A DNA stretch of 64,000 bases from Eupeodes corollae. Lineage: Eukaryota > Arthropoda > Insecta > Diptera > Syrphidae. Below, one piece after another: positions 11,345 through 20,040 of the stretch (the stretch's first letter is position 1; every line of letters begins with the position of its first letter). The notes under the pieces are model-generated. The model saw only the letters and a list, made by a program, of their open reading frames with translations, made no database searches and was not told where the DNA came from. Made by a program: the position numbers and the translations under genes. The stretch covers positions 286,271,992 through 286,335,991 of the forward strand of contig NC_079147.1 in NCBI RefSeq assembly GCF_945859685.1. Direction: 5' to 3'.

Positions 11345-11368
11345 TTTTTCTTTCTCTTTCAGGTAAGC
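11345..11368 (+). promoter_or_regulatory. Recursive splice site (ratchet point) 1
   Basis: A 16-base uninterrupted pyrimidine run TTTTTCTTTCTCTTTC, then AG at 11361-11362, immediately followed by GTAAGC: a 3' splice site and a 5' splice site back to back. A branch-point-like TTAACT lies at 11335-11340. This matches the fly ratchet consensus (Yn)CAG/GTAAG used to remove very long introns in steps. It implies a + strand transcript with a long intron crossing here. Confidence 0.6.
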
Positions 11369-11424
11369 ACTATTCGAAGGCAAAAAATTACACCAAACAT
11401 CATGAAAATCCATTTAAGTGTAGA
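11363..11424 (+). CDS. Candidate 62-nt recursive microexon, C2H2-like
   Basis: Between the ratchet 3' splice site and a donor AGA/GTAAGT at 11424/11425 lies a 62-nt segment that is open in one frame (GT completing a codon, then 20 codons). If the previous exon ends in G the read-out is GKHYSKAKNYTKH followed by HENPFKCR. This resembles C2H2 finger spacing: GKxYS after a Cys, a hydrophobic residue six later, His three after that, then a linker-like ENPFKC. The second His spacing is not canonical. The layout mirrors microexons of long fly genes such as Ubx, which also begin GTAAG. Chance openness over 20 codons is quite possible, and the host gene is not known. Confidence 0.25.
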
Positions 11425-13320
11425 GTAAGTTAAAATTTACAATTTAACACCTTCAACACCCTTATGACAGACACTAAGTAGTACAAACACTGTCACTCCC
11501 CCAAAGTTTCAAAAATTCTAATATTTAAGTACAAGGTAAAACACAACCCTATTTCAACACACAAAATTTGTTCTCTACACTACACACACTAATGTCATCA
11601 AAATCAAACATTAAATTACGCACGCAAGGCAAATGTAATCAACTGGACTTAGACGTAACGTATACGTTGGTATACATTTCCCAGTCTTAAGCTGTCTCTG
11701 TCATATGACATGCCACAGCGAGGCATTCAACCCCTTGGTTGTTTGCAAAGCAAAATTAAGCACTAACCCAACTCTTCCTCAGTTCCTCACACACCAAATC
11801 CGATGACGACAAAAACGGAAGAAAAGCAGAAAGTTTTTCTCATTTAACTGTATAATCGCATTAGTGCAGACCATAAACTGTCAAATCATACCCTCCTTGA
11901 TTACATTCATTTTATCGAGTTTCATGCAACTAACGGTACTTTCTAGATAACTCTCTCTAGACGTATATATGTGTATGTGTATAGCTGTACTTATAGCTCT
12001 GTGCATGATGTCTAAGTTTGATTGTTATCATGTTGGTGGGTGGAAAACGTCGACGACCAACGACGACTACGATAGATGACGATGACGTTTGTTAGCCCCT
12101 TGATCAGCTGTTCACAATCCAACCCCTAACTGTTGTGCACAGACATTTTAATCAAATGTCATTGTGAACCGTTATCGATGGACTTCAGACTTCACCCCTT
12201 TTGTCTCACCGCCTGTGCTGGGAAATGGTTCCGTCGTCTTCCCTGTCATACATCGTTATTTTATGCGCTGAATGGAATTTTTGTCAATGAAAATGCCTTT
12301 AAAGAAAAATAAGGCACTTTCATGTGTCATCGTATAGTGTCAGCGACTTTCATTACAAAATTGCTATTTTTATTTTACTCCACAGCAATAGAATATACAA
12401 TTATAAGTGCAGGGAGCAGACATTGCAGAGGGTTGTTATTGTTGGGTGGTTGCACTAAAATTGTAACCTTAGGGTGTGTTTTTGACGTTATGGGACTGTA
12501 CTTTTTCATGGATTTCTAAAAAAAAATAGAATGAAATATCATCACAACGAACTTACGATGTAGGTAAAAATATATATAGTGTACGTAGAAACGTTACTTC
12601 TAAAGCGCAACTAAAATGATTTCATTTAAATCGAGTTTGACTCTGGGTAGATTCCGAGGAAAACATTCTGACATACAAAACTCTATTTTGTTAGCAACGG
12701 TGGCATTGGCGGGCGGTGGCGGTGACGGTGGCCCTCCTGCTGAGGATTGTGGTGTTGTGTTGTGTTTTGTGGCATGGTGTCGTGTGACGTGGCAGCATGG
12801 CAGGAGTTATGGCATAAAGTTAGTCAAGTCAGTGCGGTTATATAAAATTTCGAACTGGGGAATATGAAAAATACAAACTGAATTCCGCATCCAACATGTG
12901 ACCCATCATGTTGGAAGATGTAAATTAGATTAAAGCGCCATTTTGTGTTTTATATGTATGTAGTCTTTTACACGCGATGATGGAATGGCAGTAGATTTTT
13001 ATTTTATTGATTTTTTGTTTATTTTTTATGACAAAACAAGCAGTGGAAAAATGTCAAGATTGAGTTGATGTTATACGTTTTAGTGGTTGAAAAAGGTTTT
13101 GCTTGGTGGTAACTTTTGTTTGTTTTGACTTTTAATGGAACTGTCAAAAGTTAAACTTATTTTTTTTTTGATAATTTGATGAAAGAAAGTTCATATATTT
13201 TTATTGAGGGGACTAAACATGAATAGATAAATAATTTTAGTGACAGGTTGATGAACACATAAGTTTTGTAGAAAATATTTTGACAAGTCATCACAGTACA
13301 TATGTGCAAATTAAATACAG
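11425..13320. other. Non-coding stretch
   Basis: No gene recognised. Short open frames at 12322-12519 and 12616-12867 carry no known domain. TGTCA words are common. A degenerate partial copy of the satellite box, minus strand, may exist at 12934-12940 (AGCGCCA). Confidence 0.5.
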
Positions 13321-13330
13321 TTGGGCGCCA
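13321..13330 (-). repeat. Isolated box repeat (TGGCGCCCAA), minus
   Basis: TTGGGCGCCA on the + strand with the flank ATTTT, matching the AAAATGGCGCCCAAC form of the array consensus. It is the first clear box of the territory that ends at 32021. Confidence 0.7.
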
Positions 13331-13509
13331 TTTTCTTAGAATTTAACAGTGGAAATATATTAATTCTGTAAGCTCTGCGATTTTTAGAGACTTTCCATAG
13401 AAAATGTGTTGCTATTTTTTGTTTGTTGTCCCAGAAAAATGTGTTGCTAATTTTTGTTTGTTGTCCCAGAAAAATGCAATGTAGTGACAGCTTTAAAATT
13501 GGAGAGTGT

Positions 13510-13653
13510 TATCGAGCGCTAGTTGATATCGCCACGACGACGAGAAATTACGCGGCCAGGAAATGTCTCTTGCAATAAAGCCATATTCGCTCGAATTGTG
13601 TGGCATGTGGCACCGTCTTTTTGGAACCACATATTCTCCAAGTCGTATTTTTT
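13510..13653 (-). pseudogene. Mariner-like transposase fragment, right-hand part
   Basis: Read on the minus strand, 13653 to 13510 encodes YDLENMWFQKDGATCHTIRA followed by NMALLQETFPGRVISRRRGD. This is the region round the second catalytic Asp (QKDGA) of a Tc1/mariner-superfamily (IS630-like) transposase widespread in insects. The preceding part of the same protein resumes at 15689-15740, beyond an inserted LINE. Terminal parts and the first and last catalytic acids are missing, so it is a dead remnant. A related fragment lies at 26385-26850. Confidence 0.75.
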
Positions 13654-13787
13654 AATACTTACTAACTTAAGGTGGCTCTACAGTCCGGGCGGACCTGGGC
13701 GTCAATAAGCATTCGCCTACAGCCAGTTTGGTCCCTAGCTAGCTGTCTCCAGTTTCGCACCCCAAGTTGGTTGAGGTCTTCAGCCAT

Positions 13788-14910
13788 CTAAATGCGTCGC
13801 GGTCTTCCTCTACTGCGCCGTCCGTCGGGATGGGATTCGAAGACCTTCCGGGCTGGAACGTTGATGTCCATTCGCTCTACATGACCCAGCCATCTAAGCC
13901 GTTGAACTTTAATTCTGCTAACTAGGTCAATGTCGCTGTACAGCCCGTACAGTTCGTCGTTATATCTTCTCCTCCATTTTCCATCTATGCATACGGGACC
14001 AAAAATCAGCCGGAAAATTTTTCTCTCGGAGCATCCTAAGACTTTCTCATCCTTCTTTAACAGGGTCAAGGCCTCAGCGAAATAAATGAGAACCGGGATG
14101 ATGAGTGTCTTATAGATGGTGATTTTAGATGCTCGAGAGAGGACTTTACTTTTCAATTGCCTTTTAAGTCCACAGAACCAGCGATTCGCAAGAGTTATTA
14201 TTCGTTTGATTTCAGCACTGCTGTCGTTGTCTTTGTAAATAGCGGTACCTAGGTACCACAAAGTCCTTAACTACCTCGAAGCTATAGCTGTCCATGGTGA
14301 CGTTTTGTCCAAGACGTCGTTGTTCAATGCATTTTTTTGAAGACAGCACATACTTGGTCTTGCCCTCATTAACCACTTAACCCATCTTCTTCGCTTCCGT
14401 CGCAATGCTCAAAAACGCTCCACTGACATCACGCTTTGATCTTCCAATTATGTCAATATCATCTGCGCATCCGAGTAGTTGGATGGACCTTTGGAAGATT
14501 GTGCCTCTATACGGTTGAGTTTTGCTCGATTCTTTCCAGAACGATGTTGAAGAAGTCGGTTGACAGTGCATCGCCTTGTCTTAAACCTTTTTTGACATCA
14601 AATGCATGGGTAAGATCTTTTCCGACCTTGATAGAGCAGCGTGCATTCTCCATCGTCATTCTGCCCAAACGGATAAGTTTGACAGAGATGCCGAAACTAG
14701 ACATTGCTCTGTAGATGCTGTCATACGCTGCTTTTAAATCGATAAAAAGATGGTGGGTATCGATTTGAAGCTCCTGGGTTTCTTCCAAGATCTGCCGTAT
14801 AGTGAATATTTGGTCGATAGTGGACTTACCTGGTCTGAAGCCACATTGATAAGGACCAATCAGGTTGGTGATGAACGGCTTCAGACGTTCTTTTTTCCCA
14901 TTTAAGAAGC
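13788..14910 (-). pseudogene. RTE-like reverse transcriptase, copy 1 core
   Basis: Three overlapping minus-strand frames (14507-14788, 14377-14571, 13788-14261) together give the RT palm and C-terminus. Visible are HHLFIDLKAAYDSIYR (catalytic Asp of motif A), KGLRQGDALS (the RQGD template grip), GCADDIDIIGRSKRD (motif C, YADD changed to CADD), then the C-terminal KTLIIPVLIYFAEALTLLKK and a basic tail with RLRWLGHVERM. Further upstream the RT continues to about 14910 (GPYQCGFRPGKSTIDQIFTI). Frameshifts near 14270-14380 and 14510-14560 inactivate it. Confidence 0.8.
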
Positions 14911-14912
14911 GG

Positions 14913-15262
14913 TGTTCCTTTCTCGTGTAGTACCCGTGGTATGATGGTTAGTGCGTTGGACTGTCATGCAAGGGGCTTGGGTTCAATCCCTGCCTGTGCC
15001 ACCTTAATTTAAAAAATTAATTTTCGCGGGTACTGCCTCTTGCGAGGAATTGACAATTTCTTCAAGAGTAATTCTTGTCATGAAAAAGTGCTTTCTCAAA
15101 TTAGCCGTTCGGATTCGGCCTTAAATTGTAGGTCCCTTCCATTCCTGACAACAGTACTCGCACACAGGAATGGTTGAGAGTTGTAAGTCACTAGGCCCTG
15201 GTTCACAACGGACTGTTGCGCCACCCCATTTGATTTGATTTGATTTTTTGTTCCTTTCTCGT
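14913..15262. repeat. Perfect 14-bp target-site duplication of SINE
   Basis: TGTTCCTTTCTCGT occurs at 14913-14926 and again at 15249-15262, directly bordering the SINE. The LINE reading frame can be followed across once one copy is removed. A 14-bp perfect duplication is typical of LINE-mediated retroposition. Confidence 0.9.
14927..15248 (+). mobile_element. tRNA-derived SINE, copy 1 (full length)
   Basis: A 322-bp element between perfect 14-bp target duplications. The 5' part (14927-15003) looks like a tRNA: A-box-like TAGTGCGTTGG at 14949-14959 and a perfect B box GGTTCAATCCC at 14980-14990, with an anticodon-arm-like GGACTGTCATGC that resembles tRNA-Asp(GTC). The body (15004-15220) is tRNA-unrelated and conserved in the copies at 48470 and 57395. 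It ends in a short TTTGA/TTGAT tail (15229-15248). It is non-coding, probably transcribed by RNA polymerase III, and moved by a LINE in trans. The family name is not known to me. Confidence 0.85.
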
Positions 15263-15688
15263 CTTCTACTCGTAGAGCTCGCGAGCTGCTCTATTCCTTC
15301 TGAGAAGGGCCGTTTTGTGTCAAACCATGGGTTTCGCTGTTGTGACCGTGTGAAACCAAGCACAGAGGCGGCATCTCTGTTGGCTGCAAGGCAATGTTGC
15401 CACTAGTTTTCAATGCTTAATGCAGGCAGCAGATCACTCCTTAGGAGGTTACTAGAGACTCGATCGGAAAAAGACATGGCAATCTCTTGCGATTGCAGCC
15501 TAACGTCGAAACTTCTCACAGTACTTAATTGTTTTGGCTTGGGCCAGGATATCCGTAGCCGTACCTTGGCTACAACGAGGTAGTGGTCCGAGTCAATGTT
15601 GGGCCCTCGGAAAGTTCGGATATCCTGTATACTGGAGAAGTGTCGTGCGTCGATCACAATAAGGTCACTCTGGTATTGACCAGATTAA
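15121..15688 (-). pseudogene. RTE-like endonuclease/linker remnant, copy 1
   Basis: The frame at 15403-15657 holds HFSSIQDIRTFRGPNIDSDH then YLVVAKVRLRIS, the C-terminal end of an AP-type endonuclease with its catalytic SDH triplet. The linker segment FDTKRPFSEGIEQLASSTSR lies at about 15263-15330, and the frame then runs into the SINE. The N-terminal half of the endonuclease is missing because of 5' truncation at 15688. Confidence 0.7.
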
Positions 15689-15740
15689 GTATTTTTTGAC
15701 AGTCGCGCCATCGTCGTTTTCGAAGGAGTAGCTTAAAGTA
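15689..15740 (-). pseudogene. Mariner-like transposase fragment, left-hand part
   Basis: Minus-strand read-out LSYSFENDDGATVKKY matches the GPYFFENDxGxxVTVN strand of the same transposase family as 13510-13653. It abuts the LINE's 9-bp direct repeat on one side and a satellite box (15746-15755) on the other. Confidence 0.65.
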
Positions 15741-15745
15741 TATTG

Positions 15746-16049
15746 TTGGGCGCCACTTTTGGTAAGCAATAACTGAATAGTCGATTTTGTTTAAATTGAT
15801 TGGCACACAAATATTCAAGAAGAAGAACACAAATATCAAGTTTTCACATGAAAACTATGAAATGCATAACCTTTCACAAAATTACATCCTAAATTACTAT
15901 CAAATACATCAAACATCTTACTCTAAATAACACAGATTATATCTTAGAATAAACAAGTTTTATGAAAAGTAGATTAATCTCAATCTAGAATCACCTCTGT
16001 TCCTACTCTTTAGCAATTAGTTTATTGTGACAGCTTATATTGGGCGCCA
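15746..16049 (-). repeat. Two box repeats, minus strand, 294 bp apart
   Basis: TTGGGCGCCA at 15746-15755 and 16040-16049, both followed by CACTTTT or TTTTATG. The spacing of 294 is twice 147, i.e. two units of the satellite with the middle box lost. Confidence 0.65.
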
Positions 16050-16875
16050 TTTTATGTTTTAATATCCTACTACTATGCAATAAAAATAACTTAAATGTCA
16101 GAAGTGACACGTTGAATAAGAACAACAGGGTAAGAAAAATGTAAATTTTAGACCTTTTTAGTAAATACCTAATGAAATAAGCTGAGTTTTTTTTAATATC
16201 GAAACATAACTTTCCCTTTTTCCTCATTAAAAGCAAAACTCCAAGTATTTAATTATTCGAAAAACGTGCCATCAGGTGCTGTGTATATCCATCTTAAACC
16301 ATACTTTGCCTTCAAAACAATCTATCACTTAAATGCTTGGTTTCGTTCCCTCCAGCTCTCGGCATAACTCACTAACTTTTTTTTCAATCCAATTTGTTGC
16401 AAAATTTAAATTATATTCACACACAACTTTCTTAAGCATTTTATCTAACAAATGGCATGTTTGTCTGAGATGTTCCTGCATCCTCGACTCCGTTATATTC
16501 CGTAGCTATAAAATTTTCCTAATTCTGACTTATAAAACTCCAAGCACGTTTCACCTACTAATAACACAAATAAGGGTGGACAGAGGGCATAAGATAACGC
16601 AGAAGGCATGAGGCAGACGGTAGAGCAGAAGAAGCAAGGATCAACAACAACAAAAAAGGGATTTCATATATATTCACATCGAAAACTGCTGTCAGTTATT
16701 TTGTTCTTCATATTTCCTCTTCAAATACCGTCATTTCCCGTTCGATATAGAAAAATAATCCTTCTCCATTTTCCTCCGCATAGCGTTTTCCATCATAAAG
16801 ATATTGTCTCTCCCTTTTATACCGTTACACATCAGAGTGAGTTTTAAGAGCGGTACTGATGCTTGGATGCTGGGT
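16050..16875. other. Non-coding stretch
   Basis: No gene called. A minus-strand open stretch of about 50 codons near 16355-16507 (with ELCRELEGTKPSI) looks mildly protein-like but matches nothing I recognise. Confidence 0.45.
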
Positions 16876-16883
16876 GCTGCAAC

Positions 16884-17323
16884 CAGGGATGAGAATGCTA
16901 AGCAAGAAAAGTGAAACATTTTGCCCAAAAAAACGAAGTAGATTTGTAAAATATGTAGCAGATAATGAAAAAAACACAAAATACACCACCTAGTCTTACT
17001 TAGACGTAAAATTGTATGTATTTGAAGGTTAAATGCTTCTTGAAATTCACAAAATTCAGTTTGTCGTTTAGAGCTGTGAGCAAAATAAAAATAAACATCT
17101 TGTAAGTATGTCTCAATTTGAAGTTCAATTTTCTTTATTGCCGCTGATGCACATAAATGCAGCGAATGACAGGAACAATGAATCAATTCAACACATCTTA
17201 AATGAAATTTTGTGCGTTAGACAAAATTTTAAAACGAAGCAGAAATAAGTTGCTACGTAGCAGATACATACAAATAAATTAATGAAGTAGATCTGCTACA
17301 TATGAAGTAAATACTCATCTCTG
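16884..17323 (-). mobile_element. hAT DNA transposon, 440-bp internally deleted copy
   Basis: The termini are CAGGGATGAGAAT at 16884 and the complement ATACTCATCTCTG ending at 17323: 13-bp inverted repeats with two mismatches and the CAGRG start of hAT elements, flanked by a perfect 8-bp duplication. It retains a piece of transposase on the minus strand but is far too short to be autonomous. Confidence 0.9.
16950..17200 (-). pseudogene. hAT transposase fragment (ZBED-like)
   Basis: The minus-strand read-out from about 17200 gives VELIHCSCHSLHLCASAA, a YLQDVYFYFAHSSKRQTEF segment and then KTRWCILC. This is the CxCHxLxLCA...YFxxSSKRQxxF...TRW block that lies between the catalytic segments of hAT transposases of the ZBED-like type. 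Nothing before or after it is preserved. The open frame runs on to 16731, beyond the element's left end, by chance. Confidence 0.75.
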
Positions 17324-17331
17324 GCTGCAAC

Positions 17332-19000
17332 GTGCCTAGAGAACGGCATCACAAAAAAACACAAACTCCCCTCGTTGATTTTCCTCAGAACAGAGTTCCA
17401 CTTAACGTCTCGTTCGTTCGTCCATCGCCTATATATTTTACCACTGTTCCATTTTAATGGTTTTCAATTTCAAACATAAACAAAAATGATAAAAGTCCTT
17501 CCGTGAAGTGGAACAACTTGACCCAGTTTCCTTGCGTTTATTCGTTTCGTTTCGTTTTTGTTTTGTTGTTTTTGCTTCCTATGCCTTTTTGCAATATGCA
17601 AGCTGCTTCATCAGCTCCCCTTTTTTTCCTGCTGACTTTTTGTTACTGTTGTTGAGGAAAATAAATAAAAAAAAACCGTTATAATCCTTTTGCCCCTTTT
17701 TTCTCGGACCCTTATCACTTTACGTTCTTCATAAGATTTTATTTTTATATCTTTTTAATAGAAAAGCAAAATATTTGCCCTGCTTTGGCATAAAGAAGAT
17801 GTATTCTGGTTAGGAGTTGGATATTTTTTTCGTGTAGTCCCGTTTTGTATAGAAACTTGTATAGGGAAGGACTAAAGAAAATGGTGTCCTTGCAAAACGC
17901 TTCAATGTTGAAGTAAAAGCAGCCGGACAAGATACGAACGAAAAAAAGGAAGATTTTATTTCATATTTTCATGTTTTACGTATCTTTTGGGAGTTGTTTT
18001 TCTTGTTGTTATTGTTGTTGTTGTCGGTGAAACTAACAAGGGACAAAACTATACATAAACTCTGCCTCTCTTTGCATAACATCAGAAACCCCTCTTTATC
18101 ACGGCTCTATGATGCCTTAGGTGAAGCACAAATCAGTCCAAAAGGAAGGATATTTCCTTTCGTTTCCTTCGTCGTCGTAGCTCGCTACCAAACACCGCAT
18201 CGCTTCCAGGGATATACTCCTCCTCGTTCACGTAGGGAGAAAGGTAAATTGATATTCCAATGTAGAATAAGCAAAAAAAAATAACGGTCGAACGAACGAA
18301 GAATGTAATAGAAGAACGAAATTTCTAAAGAAAAAAAAATGAAAACCCGTTGGGATGCGGCATAAGTTTGTGCTTCATATTTTCGCGTTCAATTTTTCTT
18401 CTCATTTCTTACCTTTGAGCATAGAATTCATACAAAAGTGATATAGCCAAAGGCAAAGTAGGGAACGTTCAGGGATGACAGGAGGGGAAATGGTTTCAAA
18501 AGAAAAAAGAAGTTGAAAGAAAACTTAAGGTAAGATAAACTTTTCTTTAGCTATGTGAACTTTTAAAAGATTTTAACTGAGATAAATCGTTTTAAGATGG
18601 ACCTTCCTCGTGGTAAAAGTCCATCTATTTTGTTTGTCTACTCTCTCGGGATGAGATTCTCATTTTACATTGGTTTTTGTAGGAGGGTATTAGATAGGTA
18701 AATTTATAGATAAAATGGGCGGTAAAATTTAAATAGCTAATGAAAGGTTGAGAATTAGTGGTTAAATATGATATGTCTAAGGGAAGCATGCTAACCTATA
18801 TTAAATTTAGAAGACAAACACAAAAGAAAAAAGATAAAGATTAAGTTAATTGTAAAAAGACATTGTTTATTAATTTTAATTTTGAATGGTGCGGTCATTA
18901 GGTTTGAAAAGTTTAAACCAACTTATCCTTCTTAAGTCTTTTCAAAAAAAGAACATTCTATTAACTTTGCTAACTTAAAATGTGATTTAACTGAAATTTT
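17332..19000. other. Non-coding stretch
   Basis: No gene, RNA or transposon recognised. The 96-codon frame at 17994-18284 has no family match. Confidence 0.5.
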
Positions 19001-19005
19001 TTTTT

Positions 19006-19286
19006 GTTGGGCGCCACTTAAGGATAATTTTAAATTTGAAGTGCTAGGGCATAGTGGCAAGCAAAATTGTTTGATTTATATTTTGAATGCATCTACAGGC
19101 TTGGATTCTATGCATACAAATTATTTTATAAGTTTTTAATCCCTTTCTAGTGAAACAGAATTGATGTGTTTATTCAATGCAAAATGAACATTGAAACTTT
19201 AATTTATAAGTAAAAATTAATATTTTTTTCGTTTAAACTTGCCATTCCAGTCATACATATCAAAAAAAGCTTAAGTGGCGCCCAAC
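19006..19286. repeat. Head-to-head box pair (17-bp inverted repeat)
   Basis: GTTGGGCGCCACTTAAG at 19006-19022 is matched by its exact complement CTTAAGTGGCGCCCAAC at 19270-19286. The distance between boxes (about 270 bp) is close to two satellite units. Every clear box to the left is on the minus strand and every box to the right on the plus strand, so this is the symmetry point of the territory. It could also be a roughly 280-bp MITE with these termini. Confidence 0.7.
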
Positions 19287-19494
19287 ACTTCAGTCTTGAT
19301 TATTAGTTTTTTTAAACAATTTTAAATAAATTTAACTCTTAGCCGTCTTAAGCAGTTTTTCGACCAGTGGTAACTCCTGATTAAATCTTCTCCGCCAGAT
19401 GTAACTTTACCTGTAAACACAAACCGGACCATAGATCTTCGCTGAGTTAAACCACCTAACTCAGCTGGTCAACGAGCCCACTCGAATATCGGAC

Positions 19495-20040
19495 GTGGTA
19501 GGTCGAGCAGAAAACACTCTTGACTTGTTTCTTACCTCTGACCCTGGTAAATACACTATTAGTGTCCTATCTCCTCTAGGCACATCTGACCATTGTGTCA
19601 TATCAGCAAATTTCTCGTGTAAAAACTCTCCAGTTAAAGAAAGAGCTCCTAAGAGAACCGTTTGGCAATACGAGAAAGCCAACTGGGACGGTCTCAATAA
19701 TTACTTTAGGATCTTTAACTGGTCACTATGCTTCCTCGATAGTGACGTTGACGCCAGCGCTGATATGATCACAAGTTTGATTCTCCTAGGAATGAGAACT
19801 TTTATCCCGAATAGGGTTAAAAGCATCAGACCTAAGGAAAACGCATGGTTCGATGCGAGCTGTAAAGAGGTTATTAGGGTTAAGAAGGTAAGTTTCCGTT
19901 GTTTTAAAGCCAATCCAACTGAGGAAAACCGGAATAAGTTCAAACAAGCCAGGAAAGCCTGCAACGCCCATATTCGACGGACCAAATTTTTACATGACCA
20001 AAAATTACGGCAAAAAATACTGCAATGTCCCAAACTGCCT
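19495..20040 (+). pseudogene. CR1-like LINE endonuclease C-terminus and linker
   Basis: The frame reads DLFLTSDPGKYTISVLSPLG then TSDHCVISANF, the end of the apurinic-type endonuclease with its catalytic Asp-His, then a basic linker (KAFR..., HIRRTKFLHDQKLRQKILQC). The frame is lost at an inverted-repeat junction (20033-20064) where the linker has been deleted relative to full elements. Confidence 0.8.

Larger units (their letters stand above)
13654..15688 (-). mobile_element. RTE-like LINE copy 1, 5' truncated, with nested SINE
   Basis: Minus-strand non-LTR element. From its 5' side (right): the endonuclease C-terminus (NIDSDHYLVVAKVRLRIS at about 15545-15605, with the catalytic SDH), the linker, the RT start, a SINE at 14927-15248, then the RT core and C-terminal domain to about 13790 and a 3' UTR ending near 13654. 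The protein style (DSDHYLV, ADDIDIIGR, LYKTLIIPVLIY, IKVQRLRWLGHVERMD) is that of RTE-like elements related to the CFDP2/BovB endonuclease lineage. It interrupts a mariner-like transposase. Confidence 0.8.
13645..15697. repeat. 9-bp direct repeats flanking LINE insertion
   Basis: GTATTTTTT occurs at 13645-13653 and at 15689-15697, exactly where the transposase reading frame is broken and resumes. This is the expected picture of a target-site duplication made by the RTE-like LINE between them. The sequence is T-rich, so nine matching bases are good but not conclusive. Confidence 0.5.
16876..17331. repeat. 8-bp target-site duplication of hAT element
   Basis: GCTGCAAC at 16876-16883 and 17324-17331 exactly flanks the terminal inverted repeats. 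An 8-bp duplication is diagnostic of hAT insertion. Confidence 0.92.

Noticed and set aside
14949..15003. A functional tRNA gene
   Set aside because: The tRNA-like head has a good B box but acceptor and D arms do not pair, and the sequence continues into a conserved SINE body flanked by target duplications.
16333..16611. 92-codon plus frame and a 50-codon minus open stretch
   Set aside because: No recognised family and no flanking splice sites strong enough to call an exon.
19400..19420. Minus-strand ratchet-like TTTACAGGTAAAG
   Set aside because: It has a poor pyrimidine tract and lies in the C-terminal coding part of an RTE LINE remnant.
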